In this document: piece after piece, positions 46,101 to 57,786 of the stretch
Position numbering within the stretch: the stretch's first letter is position 1
How the letters are laid out: every line of letters starts with the position of its first letter
Assembly: GCA_039545295.1 (NCBI GenBank)
Contig: BCIK01000003.1
Coordinates: forward strand, 620,001-684,000
Reading direction: 5' to 3'
Origin: Udeniomyces pyricola
Taxonomy: Eukaryota; Basidiomycota; Tremellomycetes; Cystofilobasidiales; Mrakiaceae
DNA: 64,000 bases
Notes under the pieces: generated by a model
What the model was told of the DNA's origin: nothing
Database searches by the model: none
The model's input: the letters and a program-made list of their open reading frames with translations, nothing else
Position numbers and translations under genes: made by a program

Positions 46101-48649
46101 TGCTCAAGCGGTGACATCTTCTCGGTCCTCATCTACCTCGCCCAGCCCTACGCCGGGCATGAATGCTGAATACAAACACGCCTGCTCGACGCTTAATACG
46201 AGGCGAGCAGGTGGAAGGAAGGACGTCCGAATTGCTGTGTCAGGAGGAACTAAAAAGACTGAGGAGAGGATAGCATGTCTTGGTGTGCTGGGATGGGATC
46301 TCGACGAAGACGGCTTAGAGAGGGAGATTTGCCGGTTCGTACAGCGCACAATCACCTTGACTGTTTTACATGTTTGGAGGTGGTGCCATTGCCTGACCCA
46401 CTGTTGAGACTATTTGATCTTTTACAGGCTAGAGGATGAGGGCAAGTTTGAATACGCCGCATTTGTATCGTTGCTGAGCGAGAACGGCCTTCGACGAGCC
46501 ATGCAAGTCCTCCAAAACAGCGAGAGTAGGTCCAGATCAAGCGAGAAGTCTGATTTGTGCTCCTTTGACTGTTATGCGTCATCGCAAAGTCAGATGATTG
46601 AGTTCTTATATTTCAACCTCATTTGACACCCCTTAGCCCAAAACCACTTGATCATCGCTTTGTTCTTATCCAACCATCTCGAGCTCCGCAAAGAGCAGCG
46701 GTCGATCGATCTCAATGCCTCGCTTCATATTCGCCGAATGGAGGATCCCCATCTACAAGCTGTTTGGCGGTGAGCTCGATCCACCTCTCTGCCCTAGGCT
46801 TTTCTGCTTGTTGGACTGAGCCATACTCCATTGCCTCGCTTGGTTGGCTTATAGATACGGCCTCAGCGGCGATTGGGAGGACTGCCTGGACGAGGCCGAA
46901 GTTCCTCTGAGCGACCGTCTGGCGCTCGCCCTTAAATACGTTCCAGACTCAGCTGTAAGAACTTGCAATTTGTCCCGCCCCCTCCTCCAAGTGGGAGTGC
47001 TCATCGTCGCACGTTCTGTAGTTAACCCAACTTCTCTGACTTGTTCTTCACAGGTCCGAAGTCTGCTCAATTACCACCGCAAGCAGTCACTCAAGGAAGG
47101 CGATCTCTCGTCCTTACCCTTGCACGGCCTCTCGTCACCCGACTCTTTGACACTCCTCCAAACTTACCTCAACAAGACCTCGGATGTCCAGACAGTCTCC
47201 CTCCTGGCCGCACATGTCTTTCCCGATCCAGAGCAGTACCCGAAACCGAAGCGATGGATCGATGCGTACGAAGGTCTGTTGCAACGAGGCGTCTTATTCG
47301 AAGCAAGGGCCATGTTCACAGAGGGAAGAGTGATCCTGGCCAGGGAATGGGGAGTTGGAGGTGCTATGGAGCCAACGAGTCAACTTGTTGTGCGATGTAA
47401 CTAGTAAGTTGTCTTGCTCATCAGCCGAACTTTCGGTCCCGTTGATGCACAGTCTGACGTTGCTTTCCTGTGTTCCAATGCCATTTGATGTCTATGTTTC
47501 AGCTGTAACAAAAACGTCAACGCTCCTTCCACGAACGATAATCCCAGCAACATCGGCATCTCGCCCTCAAATCTTCCCGTCAGTCAACGAGCCAGCCGAC
47601 GACCTAATCATTTCCTTAGCATCATCCCAGGGCGATCGAGCGAGTGTTTGCTGATATCTCTTCTTGTTGTGATGGCTCCATTCGGGACTTGGGAAATAAA
47701 ATTACACAGGCTAAATTATGCCCCCATTGCGCTAATAGCTTACCGAGTTGTAGTATTTGCTTGATGAGCCTCGGCCAACCTTCGGATCGCGTACGCGATC
47801 GAGCGGCGATGGATGCTCAGACGGGTAGAGGTAAGATTTGCCGAGAAAGGCTCTCTTTTCCAAGTTTCAAATTGCTGCGTAAACAAAAAGAAGGCATGGG
47901 ACTGACAATAAAATAATCCGCTGGCTTTCAGATTCCATCGATTGGATGCCGGTCTTTTGTCCGAAATGGTTCGCCCGCTTGATGGTTTGCCTTGATTTTG
48001 GCTACGCTCGTCTGACTCGTTTGATAGGAAGTTGATCGTGTCGCTGATATGCAACTCCATCGCGATTCATATAATTTCATCTGGTCCTCACCAGCCGACA
48101 TGGAGGTAAGCCTGCTTGATCTGTTCAGGACTTCTTCTTCTTTTTTTTCTTCTCTTTTTTCTTTCGCTTCTGATGCATCTCATTGGATACTACTTCTTCT
48201 GACACACTTTCGCTTATTCCTCTTCTATCTGTACTTGCCCTCATCCCCCCCCCCCCCCTCCCCCCCTGCTCCTCATCTCCCTATATTTCCCACTGACTTG
48301 GCTTCCCACCCCCATTTTAGGTCACCACAACCACATTTCCGAATGGTTCTTTGGTTCCTCGAGCGGTCCGTCTCACGCACCCAACCACCCGCTCTACGAC
48401 CCTTCTCGGGATAAACTCGCTCGGTTGCGTCGTCGAGCGACAGCTGCTGCTGCCGCTGCTGCTCAGGTCCAAGGGGTTGGTGATCATCATTCAGCCGAGA
48501 AGAACGGGCGACGGGGGAAATATTATCGAGAGTACGAGGATGAGGATGAAGATGAGAGTGGAAGTAGTAGTAGTGGAAGTGAAAGTGAGGAGGACGAAGG
48601 GAATTTGGAGTGTCCTGTGGCTGGGTGCTCGTGCCCTTGCTTTGGATGA
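43160..48649 (+). CDS. SEA4: SEA complex subunit Sea4 / GATOR2 subunit MIOS
   Basis: The WD-repeat part begins in exon 1 (43160-43273), which joins across a GC-AG intron to exon 2 (43403-44528): NRKVFFLWDPSPDKESRFVV, LAWSPNAA, LLAAGTANGVISLITF, CVWIWD, HIRLFDIRSP and GPVKIWDRRSP. Exon 3 is 44612-44766. After a Ser-rich insertion comes the helical solenoid (GDWEDCLDEAEVPLSDRLAL, RWIDAYEGLLQRGVLFEARA). The C-terminal zinc module reads CNKNV, LCPHCANSLPSCSICLMSLG, MPVFCPKC-RHGGHHNHISEWF and CPVAGCSCPC. The last part needs exons 47932-47968, an 11-base micro-exon at 48095-48105, and 48321-48649. The Sea4/MIOS protein regulates TORC1 at the vacuole/lysosome in response to amino acids. Several middle exon borders are unresolved. 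Confidence 0.87.
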
Positions 48650-49221
48650 TTTTTTTTTGTTGATTTTTTTTTTGTGCAGCAGAACGATTTCCCATGTTCG
48701 ACGGACGGACGGGGGAATCATCAATTCAAGCGGGAGGAACTGGAGAGTTTTTGCATGGTCGACTCTTCCAATCAATGTTATGTTTATTTATGTATTCGTT
48801 TTTATGTTATGTTATCGGAGTCGTTGGGAGAATTAAAATGTCGTGGCTTTGATTGACTTTTGATTGACTACTTTTGTTTTCTCTCCTCTTTTTTCTTGAG
48901 GGTTTTTTTCATGTGCTTTCGTCTTTTATATATTTTCTTTCTTGCTCGTTTCTTGTTCACTTCCGAATCGGCGGATGTTTTTCCCCCCTTTGACCTTTAC
49001 GGAGCGAAGCATACGGATGGTGATGGAGGAGAACAAGAAGAAAAAGGGGAGGGGGCAAAATCTAATCGATATAACGCCGAACACGCAACAAAGTTTTAAG
49101 CGGGAGGTGAGGAGAAAGGGTCAAGCCGAAAAAAAGGAAAGCAAGAAGGGGGAAACGACATTAAGCGAAGAGAAGGGAGGGACAGCGGAAAGAAGGGGGG
49201 GGGGGGAGAGAACAACGACGT
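48650..49221. other. Convergent spacer, SEA4 / SSE1
   Basis: T-rich after SEA4 (48650-48680 and 48860-48960) and purine-rich before the SSE1 stop (about 49020-49210, with G runs). This is the same mirrored composition as in the 9764-11245 spacer. No gene was recognised. Confidence 0.55.
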
Positions 49222-52200
49222 CTAATCGAGCTCCTCAACGGAAGCCTCCGGCTCGGTCGACTCGGGCGTGGCGGTCTCCTCCTCCTTGGCCGGAGGGGGA
49301 GTCTCCGTCTTAGGGGGAGCGGTCGTCTTGGGCTTGGGCTTGTTGAGGATCGAGTTACACGAGTAGAGGACATCGTCTCGGCGCTTGAGAATCTCGGCCG
49401 CCGTCGTGGCGGGGTCGACATTCTGAAGTGAGTGATCGAATGGAAGAGGAAGACAAGAGGGCAAAGGGAGGGAAGGAGGGAGAGAGAGAATAGTTGGAGA
49501 AAGTGGAAGATGATGAGTATAGGGGTTTCGAGAGAGAAGATGACGAAAAGTGACAAGAGGGGAATTCATGGGGGGACGAACCTTGGGTCGCTCAGCCTGC
49601 TTGGCCATCTGGTTGTCGAGCCACGAAGAGGCAAGAGCGGCCTTCTCAATCTGCGCAAGGTTTTTGAAAGAGAGACAGGCGGAGATAAAGTGGCGTAGGA
49701 AAACGAATTAGTTATTTGGAAGAAAAGAGGATAATGGAAATGAAACCATAGACTGATTGTTTTTTCTTTCTTCTTCTTATGAATATTTATACTTACGACG
49801 GCCTCAATGTCCTTGGCCTCAATGTGCGAGTACTTCTCGTCTCCCGACTGGGCCTTAGTCATCATCTCGTTGGTGACCTCCCTGAGCTGGGACGCCGCCT
49901 TGGGTCGCTGCTCGTTCTCGGACCATCGAGCAGCGATCGGGCCACCGACAGCCTGAGCCTCGGTGAGCTTACCGACGTAAGCCGACTTGGTGGCATCCTC
50001 ACCCTCCTCGGAGTAAAGCCAGTCCTCAGCGGCGGCAAGAACGGAGAGAAGCTTCTCCTTCTCGGCGGCCTGAACGAAAGGAGCCCATCGACCATCGAGC
50101 TTGGATCGGGAGTCGTAAACGTACTCCTCAAGGGCGTTCTTTCGGTCCTGTGGGAATCGGACAACAGGATAAATAAATAAATAAAGTAGGAGGGGAAAGA
50201 AGCAGCAGGTCAGTAATCAACGGCTAAAGCAAACAGCCAAAACAAACAGCAGAGGTTCAAACATTCTAAGAAACAGGAAACGAACCTCGGTCTCGGTGAC
50301 GAGCTTGTCAGTAGAAGCCATCTGTCCCTCGGTCTCCCTGAAGGACTCGACGACGGACGACTCGAGGGCGTTGTAACCGGCGACGAGCTTGAGCTCGGTC
50401 TTCTTGACGACCTTCTTGGCCTTCTTGGGAGCGGGCTCCTCTCCCTCGACCGGGGCGGGAGCATCGGTGTCCATAGCAGCGGGGTCCTCGGCCTTCTCAA
50501 CCTCCTCGTAGATGTAGGCACCCTCGAAGGAGAGAATACCGTGGATGTTGAGCTTGGACTTGACCTTGACGATGGCGGGCTCACCGGTCGAGCTGGGAAC
50601 GACGCCCTTGATGGTCGCCTTACCGAGCCACGACGAGATCTTGCCGGGGATGGCCTCGGGCTCGGCGTACTGAGCCTCAATGTCAAAGTCGCCCGATCGA
50701 GAGAAGGTGAGAACCTTGGTGGAGGGAATGTTGTTCTGCTTGGGGAAGATGGCAGCCTCAGACTCGTTGTCGTCCGAGCCGGCGTTGGTAGCGGGGTCCC
50801 AGGTGAACTTGATGGGGTACTGGTTGATGTCGTTGACGGCGAAAGGTCGGACCTTGAAGACGGGCGAGATATCGGCGCAAGCGAAGGTGGCACCTCGGCA
50901 AACGGCCTCGTCCTGGTTGAGAGTGACACCGAGGGTCTTGCCCGGGAAGAGCGACGAGATTCGCTCCTTGATGGCGGGAACTCGAGACGAACCACCAACG
51001 AGCTCGACAGCGTCGATCTGGGAAGCCTCGAGACCGGCCTCGGCGAGGGCCTGCTGGATGGGCGCCTGGACTCGCGAGAGAACGTCGGAGATGAGCTCCT
51101 CGAACTCAACTCGGGTGAGCTTGGACGAGGCGTCAATGTCGTTCATGAGCGACTCGACGTTCATGGGAGCCTCAGCGTTGGCGGAGAGGACCTTCTTGAG
51201 CTTCTCGCAACCGGCCGAGAGTCGGAAGACAGCCTTGGGGGACGAGAGAACGTCAATCTAGCCACGATGAACGAAAAAAGTAATCGAGTGTGGAGGTCAA
51301 AGAAGAGATCAAACAAGAGCGTAGGTGAGCCCATGAACGAAAGTGTTTGCATTGTCAAGTTCATGTCGATAAACCACCAAAAGATCAATGCATCCTCGTC
51401 CAGTTGGAAAACGCCAGACATACCTTGTACTTGGTCTGGAACTCCTTGGCGAAGTGCTGAACGAGAGCGTAGTCGAGGTCTCGACCACCGAAGTTTCGGT
51501 CGTAAGCAGACGACTTGACGACGAGCTGACCCTTGGAGAAGGCAACGACGGCGACGGAGAAGTTGGAGTGTCCGACGTCGATGAAGACGACGTTTCGGGG
51601 AGCCTCAGCCGACTCGGGAAGGTCCGACTTGGTGATTCCGTAGCCGAGAGCGACGGCGGTAAGGTCGTTCATGATCCTGAGGCAGTTAAGGCCGGCAATC
51701 TCGGAAGCCTGGAGCATAGCTCGTCGCTGAACGTCGGTAAACCATCCGGGGACGGAGACGACGACGTCCGAGACGGCCTGGTTGAGCTCGACAGCGGTCT
51801 GGTCTCGGAGTCGACCGAGGTACATGGCAACGAGCTGGGTAGCCGAGAAGACGGTGGGCTCTCCGAGGTAGTTGACCTGACCAAAAGGGCGAAGGAAAGA
51901 AAGACACCAGACGAGATGAGAAAACAGGTGAGCTGTGAATCATAATCCAAACCGACCAGTCTCAATTAGCTCGCTAGGCAATCTGTCCAAGAGCTTACCT
52001 TGACACCAACGGAGCCGTTAACATCAACAAGCTCGCAGTTGAGGAACTTCTTCTCAATCTCCTGGATCTCTGTGCACGCGAAAGGACGGCGAAGACAAAG
52101 AAAGCAAAAGAAGGGTTCGAGCGAAAGACAGATCAGTGAGCGAACTCAACGTAGCTTTTTTTCGACCGTAAGAGAGCGCACGAGGCTTAAGCGGGGAAGG

Positions 52201-53225
52201 AAGACTGACCAGGGTCGTCGAATCGTCGACCGATGAGTCGCTTGAGCGATCCAATGGTGTTCTTGAAGTTGGAGGTCTCGGCGGTCTTGGCGGCCTCTCC
52301 GATGTGTCGCTGACGGGAAGTGAACGAGATGAGGGAGCTGGCAAGGTCGAAAACGAAGAGGATGTCAGCGAAAAAGAGCAAACCTTTGTCTGTAGAAATA
52401 CGTTTTGGGTGATGCAGATGTTTTCGGGTGAGAGACGTACGGGGTAGCTCGGTTGGAAACCTCGTTAGCCTGTTGTTTGCAGACATGCGAACGCGCAGAT
52501 GAGAGAAATCAAAACGGTGAGCATTCATCGTTAATTGAACGGGAAGAAGCTACAACGGCAGACCAGGTGAAGCGCTCGTCAAAAGCCAACGTACGATAAC
52601 GTCGATTCCACTGTGAGTGACACGTCGAGGCAAGGCGAGAGGAAACAAAGCAACATTGGTAAGTACGCTTCCCCGAAGCAAGCTGACATCTGGACGAGAG
52701 GGTGTGGCGAGCGTCGCGAGAACAAACGAACCCTCGTCGAGCAACACCGATCTACAGGGGGGGGGGAAAGAAGAAAGGATGCTACGTCAGTGGGTTGCCC
52801 TATCCTGGCAGCTCGACCCGTCTGGAAGATTTCATATCTAAACGCGTACCTTGGAGCAGGAGTTTCCCAAGTCAAATCCGACAACAGAAGCCTGGCGAGC
52901 TCAAGCAAAAAAAAAAAAAAGGGGGGGGGGGCGGTAAGAGAGACGAGCAAAGTAGAGAATGATCAGCTTGAGAACACGTGTGGGTCAGAAGGTTGAGACC
53001 CGTCCCGCTCGACAAGCAACGCCACAAGGCTGGCATGCAGCTTTCTGTGTATACATTGGAGTTCATCCAGCTCGTCGCGCCATGTACCGTTGGGTAAACG
53101 GTAGGGTGGCAACGACGGGACTGTCAGAAGCGAGTCGTGCGGGACAAAGGTGGTGATGGCGTCGAGTTTTTCAAAGAAATGGGAGGTTCGGTGGCGTGTG
53201 GCGGTGGCTTAGGGCGACTGACCAT
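49222..53225 (-). CDS. SSE1: Hsp110 chaperone (Sse1 type, Hsp70 nucleotide-exchange factor)
   Basis: Twelve minus-strand exons sum in phase to 784 residues: 53225-53223, 52891-52850, 52751-52732, 52610-52595, 52469-52441, 52337-52210, 52069-51999, 51876-51424, 51257-50286, 50147-49797, 49650-49582 and 49422-49222. The N-terminus reads [42 protein letters not shown] across five introns, and the nucleotide-binding domain continues through [26 protein letters not shown] and [20 protein letters not shown]. The substrate-binding part has a long acidic insertion ([18 protein letters not shown]) and the helical lid typical of Hsp110, ending in a Pro/Glu/Thr-rich tail. Hsp110 exchanges nucleotide on cytosolic Hsp70 and holds unfolded clients. 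Exon 1 appears to consist only of the ATG. Exons 3 to 5 are 20, 16 and 29 bases. Confidence 0.95.
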
Positions 53226-54023
53226 GATGATGAGTGAGTGTTGGGTGGTTTGTGGGTGTGGGGTGAGGGTGAGGGTGAGGGTGAGTGGAGAGTGGAGAGT
53301 GGAGAGAGGATGAACCGGCAAAGGTGTCCTGGTGTATGTGTGTGTAGGTGTGGGTGTGTGGGGGCGGAAGGGGAGGGTCGTGGGAGGAGAGAAAGACTTG
53401 AAAGCTTCCCTGAGTTTCCATTCGATTTCCCCAAGATCTCACCCGTTCAACCAGAATTCTTGACTCTGCCCTCACCACGCTTCCGTCCCACAGCCAGCTC
53501 AACTGTACAACTAGCTAGTTATATCAGCATATATATATATTTATCATCATCATCCATCACACGCCGCTGCTGCAAGTACTCCATACCTATCCATTCTTCC
53601 ACTCCTCCGCCGACATATAATCATCCATATTGTGTTGGCACTCGAGAAGAGTGGCTGCAGGCCGCGTACCCGCGCGCGTCATACAGAAAGAGGGCTAATA
53701 TGATCGTGCTGAGACGAGTCGGAATACGTTTGGCACTGTTCAGTTAACCGCACCCGCCCAACACTCTTTTCTTTACCTCGAGCATATCGTCTCAGCAATC
53801 TAGCTCACGGTGATCCGAGCAGACCAAAGCAAAAATAGTTGACCGAAGCTGATCATGATCACTAGTGCAAGGGCAAAATGACCACGTCCGCGCGCGTACA
53901 GAAAAGGAAAGTCGTTTTAGACCGAGATTCGAAATTCGAGTCTCGAATTTCGACCAAGGGTCGTCTCGTTCCCGACATCCACCACCCGTTTCGTTTCGTT
54001 CCCCTTCCATCCCTTCCTCCTCC
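53226..54023. promoter_or_regulatory. Divergent promoter region, SSE1 / ESF1
   Basis: About 800 bases separate the two starts. Close to SSE1 there is a G-run array (53260-53281) and a repeated AGAGTGG stretch (53284-53308). Further on lie TA/AT-rich sequence (53515-53550) and a 12-bp palindrome TGATCATGATCA at 53850-53861. I found isolated GAA and TTC words but no properly spaced heat-shock element array. Confidence 0.5.
53260..53281 (+). promoter_or_regulatory. G-quadruplex-type G-run array
   Basis: Four runs of at least three G separated by TGA lie 35 to 56 bases upstream of the SSE1 start codon. The G-rich strand is the template strand of SSE1, so any quadruplex would form in DNA, not in the SSE1 mRNA. 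Confidence 0.6.
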
Positions 54024-57000
54024 ATGGCTCCCAAAAACGCCACCAACAAGGGAAAGGACGCCCGATTCGCTTCCCTTTCGTCTGATCCCCGATTCCGCAA
54101 GACCAAGGCTAAGCAGCTCAAGGTCGAGGTCGACGACCGGTTCAAGGCCGTCCTCGACCAAGGAGGTGTCTTTGCCAAGGATGCCGCAGGTGGCAAGGGT
54201 TCGTCCGCTTACTCTCATCCTGTCTGGTAGCTTTCTCTGGGCCACAAATCAATGGGCCCAATAAACTTCCCCTCTGTCACCCGTTGCACAGCATCCATCA
54301 TGCTTTTTATTCACTTTCGCTCATCCACCTGAACCCGCGTTACCCTTCCTTCGGATTGCCACTTGAGGGCGTAACTGAGCCCCCTACCCCTGGGATATAT
54401 GTCTTTAGGATAAACCATTCTAACGCGTTGTTTTTCATCCTTTATTTCGGACTCGTCGTCCTTTGAATTGAACCCATCAGCCAAGACCGACAAGTACGGT
54501 CGAACTGTCTCCAAGAACCACGACCGCGACCAGCTCCAAAAGTTCTACCGACTCGGCGAATCCTCCTCATCCAAGCCGGACAGTGACGTCAAGCCTGACT
54601 TTATCGATTACGCCCGAGGAGAAGGTGTGCTCGAGTCATCAGGGGACGAAGACGAATCGTCCGATGAGGAGGATATCGAGCGGAGCGATGAGGAGGACGA
54701 TGATGAGGAAGATGCTATTGTTGAGCTCGGAGGCAAGAAGAAGAAGGCCAAGAAGCACTACGGCGAGATGTCGGACTCGGAGCTCGAGATCGACTTGTCC
54801 GAAGGTGAGGATGAGTTTGAGGAAGAGACGGACCCCGAAGCCCTCCAGCGGCTTCAAGACCAAGCGGACTCTTTCAAGGAAGCCGATGCCTCAACCCCAT
54901 CCTCTGCTCCGACGGCCACTGAGCACACCGCTCGACTCGCTATCGTCAACCTTGATTGGGACCACGTTCATGCCGTCGATCTCTTCAAGATCTTCTCTTC
55001 CGTCCTCGAACAGGCCGGCCGCAAGTCTTCCGAGATCGTCAACGTCCGCGTCTATCCGTCCGAGTTTGGCAAGAAGCGCATGGAGCGAGAGGAGCGAGAA
55101 GGTCCGCCCCGAGAGGTCTTTGTTAAGGCTGGGGAGGAGATGGACGACGACGATGACGATGAGGAGAGGGAAGACATTCGATTCGAGGATGAGCAGGACA
55201 TGAGCGAGGAAGAAGACGGCATGGACGAGGAGGACGAAGGCATGGTCGTTGAGGAGGACGAAGGAGAGGAGATTGACATGGACCGACTGAGGAAGTATCA
55301 GCTTGAGCGACTCCGGTATGTCCCTGTCCGTTCGTCCGTGATGAGTCTCTTGCACCAATTTTCTCCTACACGCGCTTACATCCCCGATCGGCTTGCCCAA
55401 CCTTGCGTCTCTTCTTTCGCCTTCCTCATAGCTACTACTACGCCGTCGCCACTTTTACTACACCTTCGGCGGCCGCCTTTATTCATGGCGAATGTGACAA
55501 CACCGAGTTCGAGCGCACGGCCAACATGTTCGATCTCCGATTTGTTCCAGATGAGATGACGTTTGATGACGAGGCTAGGTAAGGTTTAAGTTCCTCATGA
55601 GTTCCCTCTTGGTCGCGACGCAATCGACACATCTCGGAGCACTGACTAGGAATGCAATGCTTTCTCCTGTTTAGGGATGAGGCCACCGAGGATCCAAGCC
55701 TTTACAAGGGTCTTGACTTTGTCACTGACGTGAGAAGACATCTGTCGATCTTTCTTTGTCGCTAGCTTGCCTGATCAGATCTGACTAAGACGTTCCTTTC
55801 CTTGTCGCACATCATACATCTTGTGCAATCGTGTGTTGTTCTCTCTATCGTCTCAACTATCCAGGCTCTTCGACACTCTTCCGTTAAGCTCACTTGGGAT
55901 GCCGATGCGCCTTCGCGCACTAAAGTTACCCGTCGCAAGCTCTCGCGCAAGGAGATTGACGAGCAAGACTTTTCCGCCTTCATTGGTTCGGGTTCCGAAT
56001 CAGAGGACGACGACAACTCGCGCTCGGCTCGACTTCGAAACCTTCTCATGGGCAACCTCGGAGGTGGAGGTTCGAGGAACCCAAAGGATGACAACGTGGC
56101 TGATGGCTTTGGTGGCGGAGGGATGTCGTCCGATGACGAGAATGCGTTCGGTCGAGGCGATGACTCCGGAGCGATGGAGATTACGTTCGCGCCGGCACTG
56201 TCGGAGAAGCGGGGAGCTCAAATCGTTGAGGAGGCGGTTGAGGAGAACACCTTGGACGCTTACAAGCGAAAGATGAGGGAAAAGAGGAAGGCGAGAAAGG
56301 AGGAGCGTGAAGCCAAGTTTGCTACCGATGCCGACGACACCACTACCACTACTGGATCCAAGACGAAGGACGCCAAGAAGACTCCGGCTGGTGGAGATGA
56401 CTTCTTTGGCGAGGAAAGCGATGGATCGAGTGGAGATGACGTCCCGGCACCTTCCGCTCGCAAGGGCAAGAACGCCAAACCGACCAAGGCTACTAAGGGC
56501 ACCACTGCTTCGACCGTCGACGCCGAGGCTGCGTCCAAGGAGGCCGCTTTGCTCGAGTTGATGACCCTCCCGACACCTGCGACCGAGGCTGGCATCGTCG
56601 GCAAGGTCGACGACTCGAAGCACTTTTCCATGGCCGATATCCTCAAGGACGAAAAAGCTGCCGGCAAGAAGCGCAAGCGGGCGCCGCACAGCAAGAAGAA
56701 AGGTGCACTCAAGGAGAAGGACGTTGAGTTGGGTGATCGCGAGTTCGAGATTGATGTCAAGGACGAGCGATTCAGCAAGAAACTCAATGAGGATCACCGA
56801 TTTGCCATCGATCCGAGCAATCCTCAGTATGTTTCTTTTTTTTTTCTGCATCGCTTTTCATTACTTGGGATTCCGCTACCATCTTTGGCGAAGGGAACTT
56901 TTTTTTTTTCGTTTTGGGCTTTCACTGTCTGGGTCTGACTTTTCTTCTTGTTCTTGTTCTTGTTGTTACTTCTTGCAGCTTCAAAAAGACCAAATCCATG

Positions 57001-57198
57001 TCCAAACTGCTCGACGAGCGTTCTCGACTACGCGACCAGCAAGGTCGAGAAGGACCCATCGAGAAGCAGGTCCAGACGGGTTCGAAGCGATCAACCAGCG
57101 GGGGCGACGTCGAGCTCGACGAACTCGTCCGCAACGTCAAGCGCAAAATCGGCGGAGCGGGTGCTGTTGGCGGGGGAGGCAAGAAGGGAAAGAAGTGA
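54024..57198 (+). CDS. ESF1: Pre-rRNA processing protein Esf1
   Basis: Six exons, 54024-54198, 54481-55315, 55432-55578, 55675-55729, 55865-56826 and 56979-57198, join in phase to 797 residues. The N-terminus MAPKNATNKGKDARFASLSS is followed by SDPRFRK and AKTDKYGRTVSKNHDRDQL, the conserved Esf1 opening. Long acidic tracts flank an RRM-like domain: TARLAIVNLDWDHVHAVDLF, VRVYPSEFGKKRM, YYYAVATFTTPSAAAFIHG and CDNTEFERTANMFDLRFVPD. After a Lys/Glu/Ala-rich linker comes DHRFAIDPSNPHFKKTKSM, the NUC153 motif, and a basic C-terminus. Esf1 is a nucleolar factor that binds pre-rRNA and is needed for 18S rRNA production. The NUC153 motif spans the last splice site, which confirms the join. Confidence 0.95.
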
Positions 57199-57786
57199 TA
57201 TTGATACTATATATACTATCTTGCAGGGCGATGCCTTTCTTTCTTCTTTCTTATGGCGACGGCGACGTGAATGGTTTGTTTTGATGACATTCACACGGTC
57301 GATCCTTTTTGGTATAAAAAAAAAAAAAAAAAAAAAAACTGCCATCTCGTTGGTTCGCTGAACTGCTTGAGGGGCCTGAATCGATGCTCGTGTCATGGAT
57401 TGGATCGAATTAGAGCCACGTGTCGATGTCAGTCGTTTCCGGCTCAGCTTTGTGAGACCTTCAGTTCCGTGCGTGTATTGTCATACATACACATGCATTA
57501 CACGTAGGTTGCATGTGGTTCCTGCTGTCGAGATCCTTCGTTCTGTATATATACATCACGACCGTCAATCGTCTCTGTAAACTGCGTCAAACATGGATGT
57601 GTCATATCACGAACGATTAATTTGCAACTGTTTATTCCATCATCCCGTCGCGTGTCGCGCTGACCGCGTTCGATTCAATCGGATTATCGCATTGCTTGGC
57701 CCAGTCATTTGACGTTCGACGTCGTCCCTTGAGTTTTCCTTCGCACCAACAAACACTGTATACCCCCCTTCCCGCACTCGCTTAAC
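57199..57786. other. Intergenic region between ESF1 and the GNAT gene
   Basis: It begins with the ESF1 3' flank including a poly-A run at about 57317-57338, followed by mixed sequence with no coding character and a C/T-rich leader before the ATG at 57787. No tRNA-like arms were convincing. Confidence 0.5.

Noticed and set aside
49862..52344. Long antisense frames over SSE1 (for example 50541-51518 plus strand)
   Set aside because: They are shadows of a strongly codon-biased gene on the other strand.
53226..54023. Heat-shock elements in front of SSE1
   Set aside because: GAA and TTC words are present, but none form correctly spaced alternating pentamers.
57660..57690. GTTCGATTCAATC word resembling a tRNA B box
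   Set aside because: No matching A box or acceptor stem at the proper distance.
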